A DNA stretch of 50,864 bases from Pelargonium tetragonum (GCA_036897445.1 JAYMTL010000136.1:1-50864); one strand, 5' to 3'; shown: positions 26,403 to 38,969, counted from the first letter of the stretch. Notes: generated by a model not told the origin, from the sequence alone. Translations and numbers: made by a program.

Positions 26403-28275
26403 TTGTATTTAAAAGGACTACAGAAACCTATAGTTACTATAGTTAGAGGGGTGCACTTTGTTATAGTAGGTAGTTTTTTTATAAGACTTGAACTGGGGGG
26501 TCTCTCATCACGAAATATTTTAAACTTTTATAACGTAAGTTTTAGTTTGGAATTGAGGACTTATACTTTAGTGTACTATAAAAATACGGAGTTTAATCCA
26601 ACCTCGACATTTAGAACAATTTAATACATAAACCGAGTACTCCAATGTACTATACCCTTACTCGAAGAGCTTACGAAATTACAAACCCTTTCATAAATCC
26701 GATTCTTAATTTATTGCACAAAACTGGGAAAGGTACTAAATGGGTGTCTATTATATACTCAGTTACTTTTTTATTTGGAAAATGCTGTGAAGTAGCCTTA
26801 TATTTTAAGAATCTAATATATGTACTTGACACGATAGAACTCTGATTAATAGAAGTTAGCCCGCCTTAAAACCTCTGTGTAACCAAAGACTACTCTTAAT
26901 TTCTTACAAAAAGTAAAGAATACAGACATTTTATCTAAGAATATAATACGGGAACGCTTAAAAGGCGCTTAACTTACTGCAAAAACTGAGTACTTTTCTA
27001 CATGAGGGTACAACTAAAATCCTTAAACCTAAACTTATTATAAGGGTATTCCTTTATATAGTAACATTGCGTAATAAAGAGAAACACTTGTTGATGGAAG
27101 AAAAAGACTTGTATCTATAAAGGCCTCTATATTATAGGAATTACTTACTTCGTATTGATTAGGAGACTTACTAAAGCAAGGATTCAAATCCAGTAAAAAA
27201 GGGTTCCTAATTATTCATTAAGCTTTCTATGAACTTTAATAAGCTTATTAAAGTAACATGGATTTAAAGGAGCCGGGCAATCCTTATAATTATATATCTT
27301 ATCTTAAATACGACATCTTGTTTGTTAGCAGAGCAGTGTCTTCCAGAATGGGGTCAAGAATCTCTCTTAGGTTTCCAATAAGGAACGTTATCAAGGCAAG
27401 TACTGTGAGACTTTATATATGGAAAGACCTATTTACAATACCTTCGCTTTAATGTACTTAATCTTGTAAACCTAGGAATATCCACTATAAAGACATATGG
27501 AATTACCCGGTACTACTAGTAGAAAAAAAGACTTTAGGATCTTGTAGTGATAATATTAAATTCTTATAACTTTAGTTTGCGCTTTACTGCAATCCTGAAT
27601 TCTCTATTAAGCTTGGGGAGTAGCATCAAATTCAAAAGTAGGGCACATATTTTGATATATTACAAAGGATTGGGACATGGACTAAAAAACCGAAGCAAAA
27701 AACTCTATTCAGTAAGATTTTTTTTCGTACAAAAACTATAACTATAATCTTACTCTTTGTAACTTAATCCTTGGGGAGCTTTTGACTACAAGGGAGGTTG
27801 TTATATATATAGAATTTCCGGTAATTACAGTAGCTTCTTGGGGCAGCAGTAAAGACCAAAGAGGGTCTAAATGCTAAAGAAACTCCTTGTTTCTATTGCC
27901 AAGAAGTAGGAATACAGGATTGTACGCTAGAACCTGCGGTAGAGGCAATTCTTTGGGGTTACGTCGTCCTCTATTTTATCACATTATCTAAGTAAGTCCA
28001 AAATATCCTATAATAATATTATTTGGTTTTAAGTATCCTTCTTATTAAGAGTGCCTCCTGTCTACACTATTAACTACAGTTTTTATAACTCTTATCTACT
28101 CTACTCCACGTACCGGTTAATCTTTAGTAGTTTTCCTTTTAAGGAACTGTTCACAAAAAAATGTCTAATGTCATCGTGGAGTCAACTAAGTAACTTTATA
28201 GATAGAATAATTGTACTTTATTTGTTTAGTAGAACAGGAAAAAGCTTACTTTGCTCTTGTATAAGCTTAAGTTAA
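26403..28275 (+). other. Cluster of five short + strand frames
   Basis: Five frames of 64-74 codons lie on the + strand in under 1.9 kb (26403-26624, 26645-26845, 27258-27452, 27547-27741, 28051-28275), with none of comparable length on the other strand. Elsewhere in the window such frames occur at about one per 1.8 kb over both strands. Starts are TTG, ATG, ATG, GTG and GTG. The translations are rich in Tyr, Phe, Ile and Ser, with hydrophobic patches but no clear membrane segment. I recognise none of them. They could be fragments of one decayed gene, pieces of a gene read through editing, or chance. Confidence 0.25.
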
Positions 28276-28289
28276 AGAAGACCCGCCAA

Positions 28290-30395
28290 AGATACTACCT
28301 AAGCTAAGAGCTTTCTATGTCCTTACTATAGTGCACTTAGGTGCTCAGTGGGATAATTTGAAAATAGAAGTAGAGTTGAGGAATAGTAAACTTGATTCAA
28401 AACTTGCATACTGCCTTATATTTATTCTCGAACTCTAAAGGAAATAAGGTATAGCTACAATCATTAAGTTCCAAAAGAAACAACAAGTTTTAACTTACTA
28501 AGTATAAATATTTAACCTTTCTCCTGAAATTAACCAATACTGTACTAGTATAGGGTGTAGGAAGAATTCTATCTTTATAGAAAGCTTATAAAAAAGACTA
28601 TGTGTTTAAAAAGGTAAGGTACAGAAGCTTCTTTGACATATGATACACGAAGACTCCTTAGTAAAATATCTCTTAGTATAATTTAAAAAATAAGCTGGGT
28701 TTTCATTATACTGGAGGAAAAAACTTCCCCGGAATTTTGACTCTCCTTCTTTAAATTTTTGACAGGCAAGGATTCCTCAAGTTATCCTCCTCAAAATATC
28801 TATTCATTTTCTCGACTCCCGATGAAGAATTCACCAGTTCAAATTTGTAATTGTAGACGGCTATAACTTAGAAGGGAATTGTAATAGCCTAGCCCTAAAC
28901 CTATATTAAAAGAAGTGTTCCGGAGACATTCTTTAGTATTTCAGAATTAGCTAAATTGAAATGAAACTTTTTTTATTTCATTTATTGCACTTTAACGAGT
29001 TTTAGTACCCTCTTTATCTGAGAGATATCATAGAGTCTGTGCCAATAAAAGGAATTCTGTGGGTGTATCATAGTGCCAAGTAGAATACAGTTTCAAAAAA
29101 TCCTATGTAGAAGTGTTTAGAAATAAGTAACTAAATACTTTCTTGTGCCATGTGCTTTAAATAGAGTAAGCATCCGATTAAATTTAATTAATGTAAAGAC
29201 CTTATCCCTTTATATATTTGAATCTCTTAGCGAGAAATTCTAAAATTTTAATCAGTAAAAGCTCCGGCAAGCCAGTAACTCGGACTCCTGCCTCGTAAAT
29301 GAAGGAGTTCGAATCAATTAGTATTCTATATAGGCACTTAATAGGTATCTAATAGATTGTCTTCCTCTTAAAGGTAGAGTCCTCCTGTTACCTGTAGTTA
29401 TTACTCTAAAGAAGAAAAAGCTTTGTAATTTTGTAATATAGAGGCTAGTTGCTCTGCCCAACTGCAACGTAGGGTAACGCTAGTAGTTATGAGTATATCA
29501 ACTTACGTTATAGCCAACACAGACAACAAGAAAACTTTCACTTTATTTACTGGAAACTCATTGCCTTTAGTTTTGCGCTCTTATTACTAAATATTTTATT
29601 ATCCGGAATTTTACGCGCTCCTATATTTATATCCACTTTCTGAAGCTGCCTTGCTTGCTGCGAAAAACTAAAAATTAGGAACTCTCTAAAAAGAGTAGCT
29701 CAAAACTCCCCTGTAAAATTGCAATTACCTTCGAGAAAGTCTATTCTCTTCTAGGACCCCAAGAACTTGACTGACCCTTCTTTCTAGTAAGGGGCGCCCC
29801 TTAATCAAAAATAAAGTAGATATAAAATTTTAGGGGTTTTTTGTGATTTGTGAAAAAGTAAGTCAAGTCTAAATCTTCTTGTCAAAATATATACCGCAGT
29901 TACCCGAAATTTATTAACTCAATATAATATTAAAAAGTTTTTCAATTTGCTTTTGATCTTGTAAAATCTGGAAATGTAAAGAAGTCTCACTTTTGATAAG
30001 AATTCTTGATAGCGTTGTTGTTAGAAGGGGCCTTGTCAGATAGGGTACAAGAAAACACTTTTATTTATGCTGAGGCAGAGCTTGGATTCTCTTTAATAGC
30101 AAACCCTTTCTATTCTTTTGTATTAATTCCCCTTACCAAAAGGGGCTTAATAGAAATTCTATTTATAGGCTACTTCCAGTATTAGAATATCCGTGTTAAA
30201 GCGTATTATCCAGTCACAAGTCTTTTTTTAGTCAAAATCCCTTACAATTCTGGATATCCTTTGTTTTATATTTAATACCTAATTGTTATCACTTTTGGAC
30301 CCCTTAAATTGAATTTGACCTTCCTCCTTTATTGACTCAAAAACTTATATTCATTTTCAATTTCTTTTCTAGTAAATTAAAGACACAAATAACTT
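28290..30395. other. Unrecognised AT-rich stretch
   Basis: No gene or RNA was recognised. A hairpin of 8 bp pairs AAATGAAA (28959-28966) with TTTCATTT (28976-28983). The string GGAGTTCGAATC near 29305 looks like a tRNA T-arm but its stem does not close and no other tRNA arm fits around it. Confidence 0.55.
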
Positions 30396-30401
30396 AAATT
30401 A

Positions 30402-30580
30402 AGTTTTCTTTATTCGTTTAGCAGCTCCTCTCGAAAAAAAAGGCTCCGCTTTGTATACCATTACAGGGGGTCTTCGCTTATCATTTAACAGACCTACTTT
30501 TCTATAATAGATATAACCCGGATACTCCCGTAAAACCAGGTATGTAACAGTGCAGGATTGCTTCTCTAGTGAGGCTTATT
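30402..30580 (+). repeat. Diverged dispersed repeat, copy B
   Basis: This is the partner of 13520-13680, in the same orientation. The core (30465-30575) keeps CATTTAACAGA, CTTTTCTAT, AATAGATATA, GGATAC and GCAGG..TGCTTCTC in the same order, with small gaps. The copies lie about 16.9 kb apart and are diverged enough that the duplication is not recent, unless a conserved function has kept only these blocks. Confidence 0.6.
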
Positions 30581-30589
30581 AACTATATT

Positions 30590-33500
30590 CTATTTTAGAG
30601 TCAAACTTATCGGTTTAAAAAATCTTATTAGAAATCGCACAAGAGTAAGAGGCTACAAGATAGGATAAACTTATGAGCCGAGATCAGAGCAAACCCTTAA
30701 GTTCAGGACATTGGAGTTCTTATACCTTAATCTTGCTGGATTATTACAACCTCTGACCAACCAAGAGGTTCTAAAAGTACCCTGTATTTAAGTAGAAACC
30801 TATAGAAAGCCCTAAATAATATAAAACTTAATTTCTAGTAGCTTTCAGAAAAGGGTTTTCGTAATATGAAGCAATAACATAGATAGAGGGAGGTTACCGT
30901 TCCTTTTATTTGGATACCCCCTTAAAAAAAGTAGCGGCATAAACTCTTTTTATTTAGCAACCGAGTTGGATTACATATCCTTCATACAGCGAGCACCCCT
31001 AGCTTTTTACTTCTTTAATTACCTGAACCTTTTATGCAGTAAAGCTACTGAAGTTAAGGACTAAGCTAAGCAGGTTTTTTTAATCTAAGAGCATAGGGTA
31101 TTCCTAAGTTGTAATATTAAAGTCAACTCTCAGTTACGTTAAGCTTTATCTAATAACCCCAACCCCTTTCAGAGGTATGTATGAACAGGGTTTTTAAAAG
31201 GGAGGCTTCAAAATGTGTTTAACTTGTAGAGAAAATCTAGTGTATTAGACCTAAATTTTGACTATCCAGCCCATATAGGATATCGAGTCCCATTGAAGTG
31301 GCGACTTCGGTTGGAATACTCTATTGTGATGTGGTGCATTGACCTATTTTATATAAATTTACCACTACGACATCGGTTATACTTCTCTTGTTGATAGGGT
31401 TTTATTCACGAATTTACCATTAACTTTCGTGCTTTTCAGGTATCTTTTAAACAAGGGCCCTCTTAACTTTGTATAGAATTTTCCTTTGGCACTGAATTTT
31501 GGGTATTCAAAACTCTCTTGCTTGCCCCGAGGGGGGTTCTTTCCTTTTTATGATATAAAAATCTGCTTATCACTGATATTCTTTTAGAGGAGTAGAACTT
31601 GCAGCTTTATTAATTTATAAAAGGCATCTATTTACTTTTTTTCGTTGATATTAAAGGTTATAAGGACCCGGGAAGACTCCTTATAAGATATAAGATGAAC
31701 ACACAAAGGTTTTAGTTTCGTAAGTCCAAATGTCTTTTACCACTACAAGGGGTTCTAAAGTTTATAAAGGGCTCCTTTTTTGTAACTTTGACTTTAAATA
31801 GGATGCTTATGCTTGACTTACGAGTTAATCAGTGAAAGTTAAAGGGTTTGCGCTTTTCAATTCGTTGTATATACTTTTTTTTAACCGGATTAGAAATTTA
31901 GGTAAATACTTATATATAAATGAAATGAGCCCTCTGTTATATAGGTATAAAGGAGCTAGAGCTCTTTATTTTAAGACCCAAATTTGAGTAAGCTACGACT
32001 ACTCTAAGTTTCTGATTTATTAACAAAAGGAGTTTTTCTAGGATTTAATCAGGTAAAAATCTTTTTGTCATTCATCGTATTGCCGGTCTATGGGACACGC
32101 TTATCAGAAAAGCTATGCCACAGTCCAAAGGGATTAAGGAACTCTTTATACCCACAAAAAGGCTTTTTATTTATATAGATAAGAAACACGAATCCACCTC
32201 TTTTTGGATCCCAACCCTAGTGTACGAGAAGTACAGAAGGCTTAAGAATTAGTAGGTTCTACCCGCAGCCCCCATATATAGATAAATATCTTGTAATAAT
32301 AAAAGTAGATAAAAAACGGCTCTAGCGAGCTTATGCGAAAATTTGCAGGGCTTGAAACTATGTTTTTAAGGTTTATTTAAGATGAGTACTTCGTTTTTTA
32401 TAATAGCGCATTTTACTAGTATTTTAGTAGAAAAAGAAAGAGGTCTTCTTGCTTTTCTTTTTAGAGTTTTCATTCCTTATAAAAGTACTTTGAAGTATAA
32501 TAAAGGGTTCCTTTTCTACTTCAGGAATTTGCTATAACAAAAAAAAGGGGGCGGTCTTAGGGATTGTTATAGACTGATCAGTATAATAAAATTAGGGATT
32601 CCCCCGAGGATTTCATTCCTATACATAGGTAATAGAGCAGGGTATAATACTGGAAAAAATGTCCAGTGTTAGTGAAATAAGTTTCTTACTACAAGAAAAG
32701 TAAGTAAAGAGTCCCCTTTCAAAGCACTGATAACTCCAATTACATTTATTTAGTTAAAATGGTAGAGCAAAATTGCAAAATTACCCTTTATATTCAGACC
32801 TAGCAGAGAAGGGCAAAGGCAAAGCATATCTATAAATATCTCGAAAGACCCTGTAAAGGGACTGCGTACTCTTCTTTATAGCAGGAAACTGGGGAGCCTT
32901 ATATACTGAAGAAATAAAACAGAGGGTGACTCTACTCATTGGTTTTTACAGGGACTTATATTAAATGAAAACCTAGCAACTTCTGTTAATACACCAGGAT
33001 CTACTTAAATTATCGGTAATCCCTATTTCATTTCTTAGAATTCCCCTACAAAAAGTAAAAAGCTCAGTTGTCTGTCAATGTTGGTAACTTTTAGACTTTC
33101 TAGTGCTTTTAAACCCTGTTAGATAACTAGCTCTTATTTTTAAATAGATAATATATAGGGAAGAATCCCAAAAAGAAACTTCTGTTTTTAAAACCCAAAG
33201 CATACCTAAACCCTATATCTACTGGATAGTCTTTCTTAAGACTTAAGAATTTGACTTACAATATAGACTAAGTATTCCCCTAAATAAATTCAAACTATTT
33301 ACTGATTTTTCTTTTTAGTAAACTTTCTATTAATAACAGAGCTGTCCCTATAGCTTGGTAAATGCAGAAAAAGTTTTATCTATTATAAACTAACATAATT
33401 AAAAGCCCCTAGTAATGCTATTATATTAGTATTAGATAGACATTTCCCAAAACCCTATATTAATATGGTTCATACTCTTTATAATTTAAAATTTTTGGGA

Positions 33501-35580
33501 CTTTTTCTTGTGTGATAACACTTTGCTTACGTAATTTAGGTTTTTCCTATTCTTGAGACATTCGTAGCGGATTCTCTAAGTTAAGGGGCTTTTTATATCA
33601 TTTATATCAAGATCTTTCTAGTTTTACTATACTTTTAGAAAGTTATAGCCATGTAAACAACGGAATTCTAATTGCTTAATACTTGTTTTTATAATGCATT
33701 CTCTAGTATTATCTTAATTTTTTGGGGGAGTCTTTTGCACTTTTATTTGTTAACTAGTAATTCCGTATTAAAATAAGGAGATCCCATATAATTCAGGTTT
33801 TGCACTTTACTTACTTCATTTCCGGGCTAAAAACTAGGTATCTTCACTAGGAACTGAGCACTTTAATTTTCTTGGCGTATCCGGGTAGGTTCGTGAACTT
33901 ATGTCTTTAATAAGGATTCATGTTCGACTTTCATTTCAAATCTAAGGCTAAGGTTGGTGAGACTTATACCACTTATACCATAAGCGATGCTCCTAGCTTG
34001 ACTTTATTTTATCAAGATTGCTCGGGAGTTTAGTATGACTTAGTATTCCGCAGGGTGCCCCCACGCTCAAAAATACAGCGATTCCCTTTTTCTTCTGTAC
34101 TGGTTAAAGACAAAAACTTGGCTTATATATACGTTACTCACAACTCAAAAGGGATTCCACAAAGGAACGGGCCCTTATCTTGCGGGGGATTTTTCCTCTT
34201 AATAGGCAAAGGGCTCTCGGGCAGCATAACTTATTGTATATGGTCTTACCTTTAAGGGTTATAGCTCTGCTTAAGAAATTAAGTCTTATACTATTGATTG
34301 GTTAATACTGAAGGGCTCTCTAATCAAAAGAAACTTGGCGCCGGCTTCGCGCTTCACAAGGGGTATAAGTAATTAAAGTAGATCTATAAAAAAGTATAAA
34401 ACTAAGTAGGAAATGTCCGGGCTATTTAATCAAAAAGGGCATTCCTCTTTTTCATTGCTTATAAAAAGAAATTCTAGTATACGATTATTATAGGGTTTAG
34501 TACCCGTAAATTTTCCCGGATCGGTTAGGAATAAAAAGAAAAAATAAGGCAACCCCCGCTTAGCTAAAAAACTTTTTGATCGTAAGCCTGTTCTTCAGAA
34601 ATATCGAAAACCGCAGAAAAAACAAAGCAGCAAGGCAGTAGAGAGTATCCCGTTTAAAATTTCTAAAAGGGGAGAGTAATAGAATTCCACAAGCATAGCT
34701 AAATACATGGATTCCCGAAATACCCCGTGGTTTTCGCGTATAACGTAAATTTATTAGAATAAAACACCCTTAACGGAGAGTCCTCATCTTCCTATTTAAA
34801 TTATAAATAGTAAAGCTCCTATTTAATCACCATTTAGAAGCTTTCCTTTGGATTATACTAAATCTAGGTTTCACCTAATCCATTCTAAAATTTGATTTAA
34901 CATTAAGGTATTCTCACTTAAAAACCGAGGATTCTCCTTGTATAATATAAAAATCTTTTAACAGCCTCAAAATAAAGTGCCTAACCTTGTAAGAAAACTA
35001 AAGAAAAGACTTTATGAGTAAGTAAATAAAAGGGTTGCCTAAAAATATTAACAAAATTCGATTGAGATTCTACCTAAGTGATTTTTATTTCTAACCCTTT
35101 CAACTCCCAGATACCCTTAAGCAAGGACCCGTAGTGATACTATAAAGAGAAACTCGAGTCAAATTCCCTGGCCCGCAGCTTAAATAGGCTTGTAATAACT
35201 AGCAAAAGCCATATAAAGGTGTAGCGCATCCGTATCCCTGAATGTCACACGAATTTCTGTAGAGTCTAACGGGCTACGAATATTAAGGGGTCGGTTATTA
35301 AATATAGGGATATAAAGAGCATACTTCTTAAAAGTCAGTGAACAAGAATTTGAAATTTAGAGCCCTTTGGGGTTGTGTTGCACTCTATAAAAGAAAGTAC
35401 TTCGTAGATTCTATTGCTTTTAGATAAAATGAGTCTTTTTTGATAGAAGATTCTGAACATTTAGAAAGTCCTTAATAAGTAATACTAGTTAGGGTAGTTT
35501 CCTTTAAATTTAATCTTGTAATATTGTAAAAAGCATTTTTCAGAATAAAAAAAAATTCAACCTTCGTACAACAGGTATAG
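30590..35580. other. Unrecognised AT-rich stretch
   Basis: I see no gene, RNA or mobile element. One frame of 66 codons (34055-34255, +) is isolated and unremarkable. Short GG...CC palindromes continue at similar density. Direct repeats of about 10 bp occur near 33597 (TTATATCATTTATATCA). Confidence 0.55.
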
Positions 35581-35589
35581 GATCAATAA

Positions 35590-36640
35590 GAAAATAGGTG
35601 TGGTATGAAGGTTAAGAGTAAGATAGTATGAGATAGAGAGTCTAGTTCTGAGGAATAAAGCTCCAGGGAAAGGGATTCGTTAAGAAGTCAATAAGAAAGC
35701 GATCAAGATACAAAGTCTACTAGCTAGGAGTAAGAGAGCTCTAAAGGCTCAAAAGAGGATAGGTTTCCGCTAATTAATGTGGAAAGGGTACTGAGTTTAG
35801 GGTTTGACAGGAAATAAAAGAACCGGAAACAAACTACCTACTTTAGCTTCCGGTCAAGATAAATAATATAATATAGAACTAAGAAGGCAAGTTTTTTTTT
35901 GTGAATAGGGAAAGATAACCGGCAAGTCTCTAGGCGTATAGGAATGATAAAGGTACTCCTTAAACCGAGGTTTCTTTCTCAGCCAGTGTCCCTAAGGAAA
36001 TGTAGGGAAATCCTTTCCTATTTAACCACTTGCTTATATAAGGAAGTGGGTGCTCTACTACTTGCATTTGCAAAAGAAGCCAAAAAGAGAGGAGAGGAAC
36101 TCGTTTTAAATAAAAGTCTAGTATAGCATACCGGGCCTGTAGAAATGACTAAGGAGTTCTCTAAAGAAAAGTTTGAATTAGATAAGCGCGTGTATGACCT
36201 AACTACTTTTGAATATAGTTAAAGCATGCTTTGAGCCCCAAATCCTTTATATAAGTCCTTGTTGAACTTAGGAAAGGAAATACTTAAGCTTAATACGGGA
36301 CTCTCCTCGATCGAGTACGCTTGTTGGCAGCAAGATCCCGTTAGTACACTTTATCGGAGACTCCCACTATATTATGAGTATAACACAACACTTTTTAGAG
36401 AAAAGCTACTGGCTAAATCCACTTAGGACTTAAAAACTCAAAATTATTTTAATAGTTTTCACAAACATATCAAAAAGAATGGGCGGGTACACGGACTCAA
36501 TAAAGTCAAAGGGATTCCGTATGAAGAGAGTTCTAAGTTTAACCAAAGCAGGTAAGTGTCTTCCTTAAAAAGCTACCAGAATATAAGGGAAATATATACA
36601 CCACTAGAAAATACATGAGTTCAAGTTGCACAATACTATT
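35590..36640 (+). pseudogene. Decayed reading frame of unknown family (unit 1)
   Basis: A single + frame gives protein-like text across about 350 codons. The first third is purine-rich and reads Ser/Glu/Arg-rich with many breaks, ending in FPLI and then VLSLGF. From about 35905 to 36552 some 216 codons carry only about four stops, where about 16 would be expected. That part contains an intact 60-codon piece with ATG start (35944-36126) bearing LLLAFAKEAKKRGEELV, then TKEFSKEKFELDKRVYD, then a Tyr-rich piece with LYRRLPLYYEYN. There is no shift of frame over the best part. I cannot assign a family. Related text occurs nearby in both orientations and perhaps at 42.9-43.4 kb, so this looks like one copy of a dispersed element or gene family. 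Confidence 0.4.
35822..35854. repeat. Hairpin, 7-bp stem with 19-nt loop
   Basis: ACCGGAA (35822-35828) pairs with TTCCGGT (35848-35854). It sits just after the VLSLGF text of unit 1. A smaller hairpin (CGGCT...AGCCG, about 38370-38384) follows the matching text in the copy at 38.3 kb, so the position may be shared between copies. Confidence 0.4.
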
Positions 36641-36860
36641 AAGAATAAGAATATCCACTTACACTATAAGAAAGTAACTCCAAAGCTTCAGAATGCCTTG
36701 TTTCTTAATTACATTACCTATACCTGCCTTCTGAGCCTTACCTGTCTTGGTTGTAATCTTCTTCTTACTCAGACCTATTTTCTTAAGGGTATAACTGCCT
36801 TTTAGCCCTTTTTATATTCAATAGCTATTAATTTTAGGCTTTAGATTAAACTTTATTATT
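36640..36860 (-). repeat. Minus-strand unit with Lys-rich frame (unit 2)
   Basis: On the - strand a 53-codon frame reads basic text (SKKKITTKTGKAQKAGIG, then NVIKKQG). It contains GGTAATGTAATTAAGAAAC at 36718-36700. The + strand is accordingly pyrimidine-rich. The same 19-nt string, with like flanks, recurs at 37407-37389 in the same orientation. It is too short to be a whole gene and is best described as a diverged copy of a repeated unit placed head-on against unit 1. Confidence 0.4.
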
Positions 36861-37129
36861 CCCTGCTCTTTAATAAACTTCTAACTGCTTTATATCAACT
36901 CCAGATTCCTGAAATTCCTTTTTTTAGATAGGGCCATAAATATATAAATATAGGAGAAACTAAAGGGGTTCTTTAGTCTTAGTTAGATCTTCCATACTAG
37001 CTCCTTCGAAATTAAGGTTTTTGTTCTTTATGTGTTACTTGCTCTTTCTATATCGGTTTATTTCTTTTCTGTGAGACTATTAAGAATGAATTTCAGGAAA
37101 ATTCTTATTTGTATATTTAAGGAACAAGT

Positions 37130-37210
37130 CGGCAGGGTTGAGGTAATGTAATTAAGAGTAATGAGTGGAACCGGGTTATTTCAAGGTGCAGATTCCTAAT
37201 TATGCTCCGA
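37130..37210 (+). repeat. Plus-strand fragment with the shared 16-nt string
   Basis: GGTAATGTAATTAAGA at 37142-37157 matches the first 16 bases of the string found on the - strand at 36.7 and 37.4 kb, here in the opposite orientation. In the matching frame it reads GNVIK. Similarity fades quickly on both sides, so the copy is short or very diverged. Confidence 0.4.
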
Positions 37211-37900
37211 CAAGTTTAAAGTTCTGTATTTAGGAAGGTGTAGATAGTAGTCTTATGCCTCCTTTCCACTAAACTTAGGGCTTGGGAAGGATCTATAAAA
37301 GGGAAATGCAAGGGGTGTCTGAGATAGAGCATAGATACCCATATAACCTACCTCAGCGAATGCTTACTTTGTTGTTTCTGCATCCCTCGTTTCTTAATTA
37401 CATTACCTTATCTGCGATACCTTACTCTTACTCATAGCTAGACTCTTTTTCTGTATCAGTATACGTAACCTCCTAGCTAGAATACCTATACGGGTAGCTT
37501 TCTTCGGAGCTATACCTTCTTTCTTGATAATAATACCTGCAGCTATACTGTTACTAGGATTCCCTTATAAGTCTTCTTCTTATAATGGTATGGGGATTAC
37601 TCTAGCCAATTGACTTACCTTACTAACTTTAAAAGGAGTCCTACAGAATACAGGGATAATCCATGAGCTCGCACCCTACATAAGCCCTAAATAAGCAAGC
37701 TTGCCTAAACTATATCTTAAAGGAAATCCTAGGAATAAGCTTTTAGGGCTGCTTGATGATGCAGGTTCAAAGAAAGATATCTATCGACTGCTTTTCTTAA
37801 TTTAATTACACCTTCCTAAGCCTGAAAGGACTCTGACTCTTAAACCCTCTACTTTCTATTGTCGGAGCTGTATAAAATAGGCAAGGCATATTACTTATAT
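37190..37900 (-). repeat. Minus-strand unit (unit 3), decayed reading frame
   Basis: The - strand carries the shared string at 37407-37389. From there one frame runs about 64 codons with one stop to about 37215, reading GNVIKKRG, then HFPFID and ALSLVERRHKTTIYTF. This resembles FPLI...VLSLGF...TTYFSF of unit 1, and the order is the same. Farther upstream on the - strand (37.9-37.45 kb) the text is Lys-rich in one frame (KKEGIAPKKATRIGILARRL) and heavily interrupted in the others. It is read as an inverted, decayed relative of unit 1. Confidence 0.35.
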
Positions 37901-38149
37901 TATACTCTATATTTTTCCTATTCCTTTTTTAAGAATTCCTTGTCCCTTATTGCCATAAATTTAACACTGTGGTAATTAAAGGACAAATCTCTCTGTCTTT
38001 TACTACAGAATATAGGCTTATCCACAAGTAATTGTTACGTTACATTGAGAGCTGAGTAAAGGGAATGCTTAACAAACAAAAGGAATTCTCCATGTTCTGT
38101 TAGCTTAGTGCTTTCATAGTCTAGTTACAGCAGGGAAAGTAAGACTTTT

Positions 38150-38600
38150 CCGGTAAAGCTGTAGAGTTGAGGTCTAGCTTCCGGGAAAGGTGTAGGTCTT
38201 AAGATTAAGAAGAGGTTACTGATACAGAATAATAAGCTACAGGATAAGGAGGTAAGAGAAGTTTCCCTTTTAGGCATTTCTAAGGGGTCTAGTCTAAAGG
38301 GTCTTTTATAAAGCAGGAATTTGACAAAGTGTAAAAAGGGGTGCTGAGTTTAGGTTTGACAAGATAGACGGCTATCAAAGCCGGAGTGCTGAATTCGTAC
38401 TCTAGGGATTTTAGCAAGTCAAGTAATAATGAAATCAAAAAGAAGTTCCACTTCCAGCTCTTTGTTAGTTAAATAAAATCCCAGGGTATTCTAATAAGGG
38501 AGTATAAGTAAGATATAAAGTTAACGAAAGTAACATGAATAGAGAGCTTTCTTAACAACTATAGGATATAGGAATGAAATGAACTAAGGGGTAAGATAAT
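38150..38600 (+). repeat. Plus-strand unit (unit 4), decayed reading frame
   Basis: A purine-rich block at 38150-38260 is followed by TGCTGAGTTTAGGTTTGAC at about 38340-38358. This closely matches TACTGAGTTTAGGGTTTGAC at 35789-35808 in unit 1. In the same relative frame both read VLSLG followed by a basic residue. The frame after it (about 38370-38470) is open for some 30 codons and Lys/Phe-rich. Interruptions are frequent elsewhere. Confidence 0.4.
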
Positions 38601-38669
38601 TAAAACAAGGAATTACTAATAATCAAAGAAATCTTACTTACTAATACTAAGAAGGAACATGAGTAAGAA

Positions 38670-38960
38670 ATTACCTGTAATATAATCTTCTTAGGACCCA
38701 ACTAGTTTGAATTCACACACACTTCTTACTCTTACCTGTACTTGGTTTTCTGTAGGCCTTCTTTCTTCTTAACCTGTTTGCTCAACCGGCATACCTATAT
38801 TCTCATATCAGAGCTATACTCTAAGTCTTTGTAGCTACACTCTCTTCATAGCTGTCTTACTTAGTCCTAGGAGCCCTTATCTTCTCTTCTTCATACCTCT
38901 TGTAGCTCCTACCACTTTTCGAAAGCAAGCAATACTTTACTACGACCTAAGCTATTCCGT
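38670..38960 (-). repeat. Minus-strand unit (unit 5), pyrimidine-rich on +
   Basis: The - strand is purine-rich and in one frame reads RRKKAYRKPSTGKSKK, which resembles the TKTGKAQK text of unit 2. Upstream of it the text is Glu/Ser/Tyr-rich (SYKRYEEE). DNA similarity to unit 2 is clear over about 40 bp (AAGAAGAA, then ACCAAG.ACAGGTAAG). It is the outermost member of the 35.6-39.0 kb cluster. Confidence 0.35.
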
Positions 38961-38969
38961 AAAGAACGG

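Noticed and set aside
29265-29320. tRNA-like T-arm (GGAGTTCGAATC)
   Set aside because: The T-stem does not close and no acceptor, D or anticodon stem fits around it.
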